Of a stretch of DNA of 17,821 nt, positions 1-7,387 are shown piece after piece. This stretch comes from an uncultured bacterium (GTDB lineage Bacteria; Patescibacteriota; Minisyncoccia; Phycocordibacterales; UBA9973): positions 1-17,821 of the forward strand of contig CAIQBF010000075.1 of NCBI GenBank assembly GCA_903869975.1. The letters run 5' to 3'. A model generated the notes under the pieces. It did no database searches, was not told the origin of the DNA, and saw only the letters and a program-made list of their open reading frames with translations. The position numbers were made by a program, and so were the translations under genes. Positions within the stretch are counted from its first letter, which is position 1. Every line of letters begins with the position of its first letter.

Positions 1-1463
1 TACTTGTCGCGGAAATTTTGAGTTACGAGACCTGCAGCGAGGTCTTTACGTTCCTGATTCCCTGCCATGCCTTTTCCTATGCGGCCGATTGTTTGACGGC
101 CACCGTATGAGAGTGCTCCCGTAGCCACTCCAATAGCGGCACCTCCGGCGAGTGCTGCGACGCCGAGACCAGCTTTTGTAACCATCTGTCCGATCTCCCC
201 TGCTGCTTTACGGACGTATTTTGTAGCAGTGAGAATGAGATAGATGAACATGATCATCGACACTGCCACCACCATGAGCGTGACCCACGGACCATGTGTT
301 TGGATGTACTGGCGATTTACGAGTGGGCTCTTTGTCATGATGGAAATGAGCAAGAGGAAAAAGAAGAAGATCGGTGCGGAAAAGGCCGCCTCTATGAGCT
401 TCGACCACCAGACAGACCAGCCGAATCCTTCCATGTGGCGCATGCCAGGGATGATGTACGACACGAATGCAAACGGTGAGAAGATGATAGCAATCCAGAG
501 CGTGGCTAGTCGCCCGAGAAAGGAAAGTGCTGCTACAAAGAATGCATATGCCAAAACACAGTACAGTGTACCAACGAATATAAGTACGGTGATGACGATA
601 ACGGGGTTAAGTTCATAGGTTTTTTCATTTTTGATTCCGTTGTAGAAATCGCTAACCGATGGGCCAACTCCCGCAACAGACCATGCAAATAAAGAAGGAG
701 TGGCTGCAATAGTTGCAACTCCCGCCTTAACCCAGTGGTCTGTGGAACTATTTGAAAGCGGTCCCCAGAAGTCTTCAGATTGGAGTATTTGTGGGCTGAA
801 GGCTTGGACGAGCGCGGTACTGATAGATTTATCAGAACCCAGCTCGCTCTCCCCTACAACACTTATTTGGTTATAGAAGACGAGGGCGAGCGAGTTTGAT
901 AGGTCGATGACGACTTCTGTAATGAAAAAGCTGAAGTTGATGGCGACCGCTATCAGAATAGTTGAGGCCAGCATCTTTTTGGGATCCGCATGGCCTATCT
1001 CTATATCAAGTACGAGCGCCAGCGCTATAAAAATCAGAATGAGGATAAGGAAGACGTTTGAGAAGTCGCGCACCAAACGCCAGCCGTCGCTGATAAACGA
1101 GGCCCCGCCGTAGTAGCTACTGGAAAGGGTTGCGGCTGCGGTTTTGTCGAATATCCAAGCGGATAATTTAAGGAGCAGTCCCCCGACCGTATACGGTATA
1201 AAGTAAAATACCCAAGCTATACAGTTCGAGAACGCTCCGAATGCGACTCCACAGTGAAGATTCTCTGCAATGAAGTCGCCTTTTGCCGCATCTCCGACGC
1301 CCGTTACTCCAGTGTTTGAGTTGAAATTTGGCGTTGTTTGCGCTGAAGCGCTCTGTATTGTAGCGCTCAACCCTTGTCCTGGTAGTACCGAAAGCGTCAC
1401 CGGCAGAAATATGCCAGCAAGGATCGAGAACGTAAGAATGAGAGGGATAAGGCGCTTCTTCAT
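1..1463 (-). CDS. VirB6/TrbL-like polytopic membrane protein (3' end outside window)
   Basis: The open frame starts at the ATG at 1463 and runs off the left edge with 487 codons and no stop. It begins with a signal-like segment (KKR, then about 20 hydrophobic residues, Ala-Ser-Ala near residue 41). Hydrophobic segments follow at about 80-105, 134-153, 163-195, 288-338 (very long), 360-375, 393-414 and 430-453 (Ala/Gly-rich). A segment with FSPFAF and IIPG, then a Trp-rich stretch (GWSVWWSKL), recalls VirB6/TrbL channel subunits of type IV secretion systems, especially their CPR versions. The inferred role is an inner-membrane channel component; the family call rests on topology and short motifs. 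It starts 11 nt after the stop of the 918-aa exported protein, so the two are probably co-transcribed. TAAAAT at 1472-1477 ends 8 nt before the ATG, and no Shine-Dalgarno sequence is visible. VirB4-type ATPase genes may lie further left, but that is outside the window. Confidence 0.72.
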   Translation of the reverse strand, partial: MKKRLIPLILTFSILAGIFLPVTLSVLPGQGLSATIQSASAQTTPNFNSNTGVTGVGDAAKGDFIAENLHCGVAFGAFSNCIAWVFYFIPYTVGGLLLKLSAWIFDKTAAATLSSSYYGGASFISDGWRLVRDFSNVFLILILIFIALALVLDIEIGHADPKKMLASTILIAVAINFSFFITEVVIDLSNSLALVFYNQISVVGESELGSDKSISTALVQAFSPQILQSEDFWGPLSNSSTDHWVKAGVATIAATPSLFAWSVAGVGPSVSDFYNGIKNEKTYELNPVIVITVLIFVGTLYCVLAYAFFVAALSFLGRLATLWIAIIFSPFAFVSYIIPGMRHMEGFGWSVWWSKLIEAAFSAPIFFFFLLLISIMTKSPLVNRQYIQTHGPWVTLMVVAVSMIMFIYLILTATKYVRKAAGEIGQMVTKAGLGVAALAGGAAIGVATGALSYGGRQTIGRIGKGMAGNQERKDLAAGLVTQNFRDK

Positions 1464-1471
1464 GAATATCT

Positions 1472-1477
1472 ATTTTA
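1472..1477 (-). promoter_or_regulatory. -10-like TAAAAT before the VirB6-like gene
   Basis: TAAAAT overlaps the TAA stop of the upstream gene and ends 8 nt before the ATG at 1463. No clear -35 element was found. It fits the start-proximal -10 pattern seen across this window, but alone it is weak and read-through from upstream is equally possible. Confidence 0.35.
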
Positions 1478-4231
1478 ATACATGCCGACGAAGTATTCGA
1501 GTCCGGCAAGCGTTCCTGGAATATTTTGCTGGTAGCTTATCGTGACTAATCCACTTCCGTCATCCGCAATATCATTCTGGATGACGTAGTTTGGGTCTTG
1601 CTTGAAACCGTACTGTCTCGAGAAAGCCTCGATCTGGTCGGCTGCCTGTCCTTGGCCGTAGTAGAAACCAGGCAAGAACGAAGTGGAGGCAGGAAGTGCG
1701 GCAATTTTCTTACCAAGGTCGTCATTGGTGAAAATGTAGCCTCGTTCAATATCTGCAGGGAAACGGATGCGCGCTCGAGGACCTGTGTAGACGGATTCAG
1801 GCGATGTCATGAGCTTGATACATTCGACGGTTGAATCGTTTACTTTTGTCAGTGCTTCGCTTACTGCACTGAAAGTATCCTCTTCCTCGGCGAGATCGCT
1901 TGACCCATGGATATAGGGAGCTATGAGTGTAAATGTACTGTCGATTTTTTTGAGCTCGACCTCATATGGCGTCATATTGGTAAGTTTCTTGGTTTTGTCC
2001 GCTTTTAATTCGAGGAGGTCTTGCTGGTACTGCTTTGCAAGACGTTCAGTCGCTGTTTGTGCGGTGCCTGTTGTACCTCCGGTCTGAGTTGTTCCATTCC
2101 CGAGTACGAGCGAGCCCTCGGTATTGTCTTCTGTCCTTGGCTGGGATGAGCCGGAGATCTTTTTTGCCAATTTTTGCTCGGGTGTCAGATATCCAGGAAG
2201 ATCTTTGAGTTTATTGATACGGTCTTGTAAATTCTGGAGCTGGTGCACCGTAGAATCACTCTGAGCGATAAGGGATTCGTTATCCGCGATACCGTCGAGG
2301 TATTGTGGAATCATGAGGTATTCTTTCTGGTCATCTGAAAGCATTCCGTTTGCGTTCAGGTCTCCGAAATCAAGATTTTTTACAGGGTTGTATACAGTGG
2401 AAACCGCTTTTGAGTATCGCTTGAAGAGCGTCGTCATGATTTCTGAGGCAAAGGCGTAGCCGTTCGTATTGAGGTTTGCTTCTACCTGAACCTTTTTTAC
2501 TTGTTCGCCGTCGTGTTTTGGACGGTAGCTGAGATGTTCGGTAAGTATTTTGGCATACATCTTCTCTGTCTCGCCATCGGTTGCTGCGTCTACAATTCCT
2601 CCATGAATAATGTCCGCTGGATCAAGGATCATGCCGATGGATTCGAGCACATCAGGGTCGCTCGTCCATCGTGTAGGCCAGCCTTGTAGCTTGTTTTGGA
2701 GTTGTGAGCCCGCTTCGTTTTCCCAGTATGGTCGTGGTCCTGGTACGCAGTAGTCGAGTTTGTACACCAGGCTGACAAGCTGCTCAGTGGTGTCTCTCTG
2801 AGCGATCATTATTTGCTTGTACCCTCGGGGTTCATTTGGGCTATAACGAGAGCCATTGATGCCCATTGGGTTATCTTCATTGGCTATGATCCTTGGAAGA
2901 TCGCTGAATATATTGAAGCTCTCCCCTTCGTCGAGCCATGAACCACCGCGCTCTTTTGCGTTGTAGCCGCTGCCGTTTAAGACTGAGATGTTGCTGATAA
3001 AATTGCCGTTGTTTGAATAGTTTGTTTGTGTCGTATCTTTTTGCGAGAGGTACGAGAGTCCTTTTTGCGCGAGCTGATTTATGAGGGCGTTGAATATGGC
3101 GGTGAGGGAGGCATTAAGGTCTTGGCCGATTACGAGCTGGTCAAAAGAAGTACCGAGAGCTTTTTCGAGTGTGCTGGAGATGACGCTGCCGGGTGTCTGG
3201 ACCTCCCATCGCGCACACGTGTGTTGCGCAATATCTCTTTTGATTGCATCAATCTGAGCCGTGTCATTTGCAGGCACTTTCGCCAATTCTCTTTCGAGGT
3301 CTCGCACCCGAGCATCGTCTTGCGTGTACCCGATAGGAGATACGCATTTCTGCATATCAAGGAATCCACCGCTACGCTGAAGCTGGTCTTTGAAGTCTTG
3401 CACTGGTGAGTATGAGTAATCGAGTAAACGAGAAGCGAGCTCGCTCTGAGCGGCATACTGGTATCCGATTGGGTTGTTTCCAAGGCTAAATTGTGCGCCA
3501 AAAGCGGTCCATCCGCCTTTTGCAAAATTGTCCTCAAACGTGCCGTGAGTCCATGTTGGGTTTTGTGAATACAGAACAGCGTCGAGACTATACTTGGCGC
3601 GCTGAGAGAAATCTGATTGTAATTGGCGGACGAGCGACTGAGCGACCCCTTTTCCGAATACGTAGTTCCCTTGTGCTCGCAAGAATCCGGCGATATCGGT
3701 AGGTTTTACATTCGAACCGGCTAGATCCCGGCTGATAAATGTTCGAATAGCCTTGTCGCGCAGGTCGGCAATACTGTCTTTTGTATCTACTGCGTACCAG
3801 GCTGATCCATTGAAGCCGCTATTGATCCAGTTTACGGTCGAGCGAGTGAGCTCTCTGAGGATTACTTGTGCCGCAGCCTTTTCAATAGCATTCCAGCAGT
3901 TAGTTTTGAAGGAGACTGCGCCGACAGACGCGGCTGTTTGGAGCGCAGCATCGGAAGTGTCAGTTTTTATGGAAATAGGTACAGAATTTTGAGCTGCCGA
4001 TTTGGCTTGCTCTGTAAGTTTTTTTGCTTTATTGGACATGCCGAAAATTCCTTTGATTCCTGCGCTGATGTCGTCTTTGTAGCAGGCAATAACTGTTGCC
4101 GCTACTGCTCCTGTCGTATCTACGGCGAGGGTTGAGAGCGAGGTTACTGCGTAAGCTGTCTGTCCAATAAGAGAGCCAAGCAGCATAAAAACGACAAGCA
4201 GCGATTTTATGCCGAGCATCGTGGGTTTCAT
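1475..4231 (-). CDS. Large exported protein of a CPR secretion-like locus, unknown function
   Basis: The product is 918 aa from the ATG at 4231. An in-frame ATG at 4261 would add ten residues, but the 4231 start gives a standard signal peptide: a Lys-containing n-region, about 15 hydrophobic residues and an AYA cleavage site near residue 28. TATACT ending 8 nt before 4231 supports that start. The mature protein has about six widely spaced cysteines. One sits near residue 495 in the motif YCVPGPRPYW, which I recall from large CPR secretion-locus proteins. Another feature is a hydrophobic, helix-like stretch (LTAIFNALINQLAQKGL). A Thr/Gly-rich linker lies among charged, probably coiled-coil helices in the last third. 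No enzymatic motif was seen. It lies directly upstream of the VirB6-like gene, so a structural or adhesin-like part of the same apparatus is possible. That is inferred from context only. Confidence 0.75.
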   Translation of the reverse strand: MKPTMLGIKSLLVVFMLLGSLIGQTAYAVTSLSTLAVDTTGAVAATVIACYKDDISAGIKGIFGMSNKAKKLTEQAKSAAQNSVPISIKTDTSDAALQTAASVGAVSFKTNCWNAIEKAAAQVILRELTRSTVNWINSGFNGSAWYAVDTKDSIADLRDKAIRTFISRDLAGSNVKPTDIAGFLRAQGNYVFGKGVAQSLVRQLQSDFSQRAKYSLDAVLYSQNPTWTHGTFEDNFAKGGWTAFGAQFSLGNNPIGYQYAAQSELASRLLDYSYSPVQDFKDQLQRSGGFLDMQKCVSPIGYTQDDARVRDLERELAKVPANDTAQIDAIKRDIAQHTCARWEVQTPGSVISSTLEKALGTSFDQLVIGQDLNASLTAIFNALINQLAQKGLSYLSQKDTTQTNYSNNGNFISNISVLNGSGYNAKERGGSWLDEGESFNIFSDLPRIIANEDNPMGINGSRYSPNEPRGYKQIMIAQRDTTEQLVSLVYKLDYCVPGPRPYWENEAGSQLQNKLQGWPTRWTSDPDVLESIGMILDPADIIHGGIVDAATDGETEKMYAKILTEHLSYRPKHDGEQVKKVQVEANLNTNGYAFASEIMTTLFKRYSKAVSTVYNPVKNLDFGDLNANGMLSDDQKEYLMIPQYLDGIADNESLIAQSDSTVHQLQNLQDRINKLKDLPGYLTPEQKLAKKISGSSQPRTEDNTEGSLVLGNGTTQTGGTTGTAQTATERLAKQYQQDLLELKADKTKKLTNMTPYEVELKKIDSTFTLIAPYIHGSSDLAEEEDTFSAVSEALTKVNDSTVECIKLMTSPESVYTGPRARIRFPADIERGYIFTNDDLGKKIAALPASTSFLPGFYYGQGQAADQIEAFSRQYGFKQDPNYVIQNDIADDGSGLVTISYQQNIPGTLAGLEYFVGMY

Positions 4232-4239
4232 CGATATAT

Positions 4240-4245
4240 AGTATA
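4240..4245 (-). promoter_or_regulatory. -10-like TATACT before the 918-aa exported protein
   Basis: TATACT ends 8 nt before the ATG at 4231, and no Shine-Dalgarno sequence sits between them. The -35 region is poor: TTTCCT, with a 17-nt spacer. Transcription from this site would start at or next to the ATG, giving a leaderless mRNA. This supports the 4231 start over 4261, because the element would lie inside the longer coding frame. Confidence 0.45.
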
Positions 4246-4291
4246 CCTTTCGCTTGTTCATTAGGAAAGGGTTTTTGTGCAGAACTAGCAG

Positions 4292-5188
4292 TTATGAAGC
4301 ACTAAAATATAATTTCATTTTCGCAGCCGCTTCATCGGAGGCCTTACTTGCTTTTATATAGTCATCAAGACCAACCATGCCGCCGAGTGCATCTGTATAG
4401 AGCATCGTCACCTGCTTGAGATAGGTGCCCATTTGAATGCTTGAGTTTGCAAGCGTCAGTGCGTATTGAGCGACTGGTGTTGGTGTTGTAAGAGCGGCAA
4501 TTTTTTGGCCGAGCTCAGTATACGCCTCGGCAATAGGGTGAAGATTGTCGAGTGCTTCGCTCGTACCACTTTGCATGCTTGCGGCGATGTAGCTCAGTTC
4601 TGCCCCGAGTGGCACCTCCTCATATTGATCGATAACCGCGCGGAGGTCTTTTTCGTAGGTATCTCGTGCCCCGGCTTTGTTTGTAAGTGTCAGGTCCCCG
4701 AGTATGTATTCTTGTACCTCAGCATGTTTAGCATCAATACTTCCGCTTACTCCGGCAGCCAGGTTTGTTATTGCTTCTGGTGTAAGGCTGTCGGACTGTT
4801 TCAAAGCAAGGATTGTCGAAAGGAGGCTCTGACTGAATGTGTCTGTCGGAGTATTTGCTGGGGTTTCCTCTGTCACTCCGTTTGCGATCTTCTTTTGGGT
4901 AATGGTTTTTTTGTTGGCTGGTCCGTCTCCGTTTGGATCAAGCCCCCAAAGGGTTTCTTCCCAATCAGGGATGCCGTTTGTGTTTGAGTCGCGTGTTTTG
5001 AGATCGTGCATCGTGCCTTCAGTGGATATGAGGGAGCCGCGGCCTGATCGGCTGAATCGTGAGCTAGAACCGAAATAGCTGGTTATTCCCAGGAAAAGGA
5101 GCAGTCCAAGCACGCATGCTCCGATAATGAGGGAGAACTTCTTGCTTGGCATGAGTGTTTTGAGTTTTTCGAAATTAGGTGCTTGCAT
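4292..5188 (-). CDS. Membrane-anchored protein with a thrombospondin-type-3-like calcium loop
   Basis: The product is 298 aa from the ATG at 5188. It has one transmembrane segment at about residues 18-40 after a short Lys-containing N-terminus, giving a single-pass protein with a large extracytoplasmic part. Around residues 67-89, two Asp/Asn-rich loops (DSNTNGIPDWEE and DPNGDG) match the calcium-binding DxNxDGxxD pattern of thrombospondin type 3, dockerin or EF-hand-like repeats. The remaining 200 residues look helical and lack a motif I recognise. The 5188 ATG overlaps the end of the small Cys-rich gene by 14 nt, which suggests translational coupling. An in-frame TTG at 5209 is the alternative; it has TTTAAT seven nt upstream but would overlap by 35 nt. 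No ribosome-binding site is clear for either. The gene sits within the VirB6-like cluster, so a structural role in that apparatus is plausible. Confidence 0.75.
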   Translation of the reverse strand: MQAPNFEKLKTLMPSKKFSLIIGACVLGLLLFLGITSYFGSSSRFSRSGRGSLISTEGTMHDLKTRDSNTNGIPDWEETLWGLDPNGDGPANKKTITQKKIANGVTEETPANTPTDTFSQSLLSTILALKQSDSLTPEAITNLAAGVSGSIDAKHAEVQEYILGDLTLTNKAGARDTYEKDLRAVIDQYEEVPLGAELSYIAASMQSGTSEALDNLHPIAEAYTELGQKIAALTTPTPVAQYALTLANSSIQMGTYLKQVTMLYTDALGGMVGLDDYIKASKASDEAAAKMKLYFSAS

Positions 5189-5630
5189 GAGGAAGTTTGA
5201 GGGATTCAAGGATTGGATTAAAGATTCCGGCTATCGTGGGCTCCTGAGGCGCTACGGAAAATCCTGTTCCTGGGGCGCTGCCGTAGATGCCATCAGCAGT
5301 ATCGACTGTTTCGCAGGCTGTCCCAATATACATCATGCAAGCTGCTCCTCCAGGGAGATACGTGCCAAGCTGATATCCCCCGATATTACTGATGTTGTTG
5401 TTTGCATAGAGTGTTCCTCCAGCGTAATAGAGCTTGAGTTCCTTGTTTTTTGCATAATCCATAATGTAATGGATATTCGTTCCACTACAATCGCAGACAT
5501 ATGAATCAAAAATAAGTGTCTGGACCCCTCCGAACGGTTGTTCGATGATCGCTTCGGCCCCGAGTGGAACGGCTACTGCGATACCGAGAAGTATCCCGAG
5601 AAGTTTGCACTGTGTACGAAAGTCCTTCAT
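5175..5630 (-). CDS. Small secreted Cys-rich protein of a CPR secretion-like locus
   Basis: The product is 151 aa from the ATG at 5630. The frame stays open upstream to 5747, but the shorter start gives a proper signal peptide (MKDFRTQ, a hydrophobic core LLGILLGIAVAVPLG, cleavage near AEA). It is preceded by TATACT ending 7 nt before the ATG. The mature protein begins with a PFGG motif, then a CDCSG pair. A LYYAGGTLY stretch, a GTYLPGG turn and two further cysteines (AACMMY and GTAC) follow. I recall this spacing of PFGG, CxCs, a GTxlY stretch, GtYxPGg and paired Cys from small conserved CPR proteins beside VirB6-like genes; I cannot search to confirm this. The cysteines could form disulfides outside the cell. 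No enzymatic motif was seen. Its 3' end overlaps the next gene by 14 nt. Confidence 0.72.
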   Translation of the reverse strand: MKDFRTQCKLLGILLGIAVAVPLGAEAIIEQPFGGVQTLIFDSYVCDCSGTNIHYIMDYAKNKELKLYYAGGTLYANNNISNIGGYQLGTYLPGGAACMMYIGTACETVDTADGIYGSAPGTGFSVAPQEPTIAGIFNPILESLKLPHAST

Positions 5631-5637
5631 GGAAATT

Positions 5638-5643
5638 AGTATA
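5638..5643 (-). promoter_or_regulatory. -10-like TATACT before the small Cys-rich protein gene
   Basis: TATACT ends 7 nt before the ATG at 5630, in the 16-nt gap after the IPT/TIG gene stop. No Shine-Dalgarno sequence is present and no convincing -35 was found. Its position predicts a transcript starting at the ATG. Confidence 0.45.
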
Positions 5644-5646
5644 TCA

Positions 5647-6387
5647 TCAAATTCCGGAAAGAAGATTGACCAAGATGGGGACGCTCGAGCTCTTTCCATA
5701 TTCGTTTTCGATAGAAAGGGTTGCTTCGACATACCACCCGCCGGCAATACCTGTTTTACTTGATTGGATGCGAGTGATTTTCTCTATTGCGAGCTGTTTT
5801 TTTTCGGCGGAAAGTTTAGATAGATTGTATCCGATAGATTTACTGATCTTAAACCGGGGTGCGAACGTTATGGAGGTTCCGCCGGCTGATGGGATGTTTA
5901 CAAAAGATTTCGGAAGGTCTATGGAGATAATCACCGCATTGTTTTCGGTAAAATTGCGTCCAATGATCGTGATGGTTTCGCCGTTGCCGAATTTTGTTTT
6001 AGAAAGAGACTCAATTACTGGAGCGTTTGATGTGATGGGTTTGCTCGGTATCACTGGTGTTGTCGGTGTTTGCGAGGGTGTTGTTTGGGCGGGGGTGCTT
6101 GTTTTTGGCGTGGTTGCCCCCTGGGTTGTTGTGCTTATTGCGGTTGTAGGTGTAAGAAATTCTCCCGGGGTCCAGATGGGGGCCGGCGTGTTTGGGTCTA
6201 TGGCAGAATTCGGGCGGCTGACTGTTTCAGGGTTTTGTACCTGGACAATCGAATCCGAAGGGGTATTCCTTGGGGTAGAGCCCACTTGTTTCTTCGCGAG
6301 TATGTTTCTGGCAACGAATATAAAAAGAGCGATAATCGCGATGGCTACGAGTATCTTCCAAGTTTTTGCGGCGCGTTCAGTTTCCAC
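5647..6387 (-). CDS. Membrane-anchored Pro/Thr-rich protein with C-terminal IPT/TIG domain
   Basis: The product is 246 aa from a GTG at 6387. An N-terminal transmembrane segment (about residues 11-29, KILVAIAIIALFIFVARNI) is followed by a linker to about residue 130 that becomes rich in Thr, Pro and Ser. The C-terminal part opens with PVIESLSK, then GNGETITIIGRNF, the usual start of an IPT/TIG immunoglobulin-like fold, and continues as beta-rich sequence. The plan is that of a surface protein holding a binding domain away from the membrane. The frame is open back to a TTG at 6438 inside rsmA. I prefer the GTG because the 13 nt between the rsmA stop and this codon are exactly a TATACT box plus 7 nt, and no ATG or ribosome-binding site supports the longer form. 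It leads the export cluster; its role there is unknown. Confidence 0.7.
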   Translation of the reverse strand: METERAAKTWKILVAIAIIALFIFVARNILAKKQVGSTPRNTPSDSIVQVQNPETVSRPNSAIDPNTPAPIWTPGEFLTPTTAISTTTQGATTPKTSTPAQTTPSQTPTTPVIPSKPITSNAPVIESLSKTKFGNGETITIIGRNFTENNAVIISIDLPKSFVNIPSAGGTSITFAPRFKISKSIGYNLSKLSAEKKQLAIEKITRIQSSKTGIAGGWYVEATLSIENEYGKSSSVPILVNLLSGI

Positions 6388-6394
6388 GATGGAA

Positions 6395-6400
6395 AGTATA
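6395..6400 (-). promoter_or_regulatory. -10-like TATACT between rsmA and the IPT/TIG gene
   Basis: The hexamer begins directly after the rsmA stop codon and ends 7 nt before the GTG at 6387. It is one of three exact TATACT boxes with the same spacing in the export cluster (the others are at 4240 and 5638). Any -35 would lie within the rsmA coding sequence and is not obvious. Confidence 0.45.
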
Positions 6401-7237
6401 TCATTTGTCGGAAGATCGGAGGAGTCGGGCAAGTTCAAACCAGTGCCCTATTGGCAAGTCCTCAGCGCGAGCTTTGGGAGAAATATTGAGAGAGGTAAGA
6501 GCTTCGGCAATCGATGCTTTGTCGGAGACGGTTTCGAGATTGCGGACAAGCATTTTGCGCTTGTGTGCGAAGGCTGCGCGGACGATCGTGAAGAAATGTG
6601 CGATGGCCGCGCGACGCGCAGCCTCCCCTTCTTGAGTATCATCCCCTGGGAATTGGTTTGTCGAAATGTCGTTTACGGCAAGAATTGCCGAGTCTACTTT
6701 AGGGGCCGGACGGAATGCGCTTGCGGGAACTTTTTCAGTAATGCGCGGGTTCCCGAATGCTTTGACTGAGATCGATAGGATGCTCTCCTTTTGATCGCGG
6801 GCAACGATACGCACGGCAACTTCCTTTTGGATGAGCACGACCAAGCATGATGGCGGATTTTTTTCAGTGAGGAACTTTTCAAAAATAGCACCAGTGATGT
6901 AGTACGGGATATTGGCCACGAGTTTGTATTTTCCTGCAAAGAGATTGTGTGCGGCTGGGTCGAAATCAAGGACGTCTGCTTCGATAAGTATGAGCTGTCC
7001 ATTCGCGAGTGCTTCGGAAAAAGTTTCTGAAAGGAGCGGGATCAGATCGCGGTCTTTTTCAACAGCGACAACACGAGCGCCTGTCTCAAGCAGTGCTGCT
7101 GTCAGCACCCCCTCTCCGGGTCCGATCTCGAGGACGGTATCAGTAGCTGAAACTGCCCCTGACGTAACGATCGCGCGAATAGCGGATTTGCTGCGTAGAA
7201 AATGCTGTCCGAGGGATTTTTTGGCACGGTGACTCAT
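6401..7237 (-). CDS. rsmA: 16S rRNA (adenine1518-N6/adenine1519-N6)-dimethyltransferase
   Basis: RsmA (KsgA) dimethylates two adjacent adenines in the loop of the 3'-terminal helix of 16S rRNA, using S-adenosylmethionine, late in 30S assembly. The 278-aa length is normal. The N-terminal KKSLGQHFL (residues 6-14) is diagnostic. SAM-binding motif I is VLEIGPGEG (35-43), the acidic VEKD follows at 59-62, and EADVLDFD lies at 87-94. The catalytic motif IV reads NIPYY (109-113) rather than the common NLPYN, an accepted variant. FRPAPKVDSAIL marks the start of the C-terminal domain. The stop codon is TGA. The start at 7237 is preceded by an extended -10 (TGC then TAGAGT) ending 8 nt upstream, with no Shine-Dalgarno sequence. 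The next gene follows after 13 nt. Confidence 0.96.
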   Translation of the reverse strand: MSHRAKKSLGQHFLRSKSAIRAIVTSGAVSATDTVLEIGPGEGVLTAALLETGARVVAVEKDRDLIPLLSETFSEALANGQLILIEADVLDFDPAAHNLFAGKYKLVANIPYYITGAIFEKFLTEKNPPSCLVVLIQKEVAVRIVARDQKESILSISVKAFGNPRITEKVPASAFRPAPKVDSAILAVNDISTNQFPGDDTQEGEAARRAAIAHFFTIVRAAFAHKRKMLVRNLETVSDKASIAEALTSLNISPKARAEDLPIGHWFELARLLRSSDK

Positions 7238-7245
7238 ATGTGACT

Positions 7246-7254
7246 ACTCTAGCA
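7246..7254 (-). promoter_or_regulatory. Extended -10 of rsmA
   Basis: TGC followed by TAGAGT forms an extended -10 element ending 8 nt before the rsmA ATG. The -35 region is poor and would fall inside the left arm of the large inverted repeat at 7261-7386. Start-site spacing again predicts a leaderless transcript. Confidence 0.45.
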
Positions 7255-7260
7255 TGAAAC

Positions 7261-7386
7261 AGCTGCCGCGCAGAAAAAACGTATATGAAAAGGCAACCCC
7301 TATCTGGCCTGAGGGCCAGCGGGGCCGCTCGGCGCCGAGCGCCTGCGCGAGGCCTTCTTCATATACGTTTTTTCTGCGCGGCAGCT
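7261..7386. repeat. 126-nt element with perfect 29-bp inverted repeat and nested hairpins
   Basis: The arms at 7261-7289 and 7358-7386 are perfect reverse complements over 29 bp. Pairing extends 5 bp further inward (7290-7294 with 7352-7356) past one unpaired base. The GC-rich centre contains a 6-bp stem with a TGAG loop (7304-7319) and a 16-nt perfect palindrome (7326-7341). The element fills almost all of the space between the uvrD stop (7388) and the rsmA -10 element. Each arm carries an A6/T6 tract. No flanking target duplication was seen. It could be a miniature palindromic repeat element, a structured RNA, or an unusual termination or processing signal at the uvrD 3' end. Confidence 0.85.
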
Positions 7387-7387
7387 G

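Noticed and set aside
5564..6769. 401-codon open frame on the plus strand
   Set aside because: It lies antisense to the IPT/TIG gene, rsmA and part of the Cys-rich gene, all of which have recognisable features; its translation is rich in Cys, Phe and Gly runs typical of antisense frames.
7300..7362. 20-residue open frame on the minus strand inside the inverted repeat (MKKASRRRSAP...)
   Set aside because: No ribosome-binding site or promoter, and the sequence is a by-product of the palindromes; the mirrored arm gives an equally plausible ATG on the plus strand.
7261..7386. Simple bidirectional terminator reading of the inverted repeat
   Set aside because: The 68-nt loop and position of the A6/T6 tracts inside the arms do not match an intrinsic terminator; kept as a repeat of unknown role.
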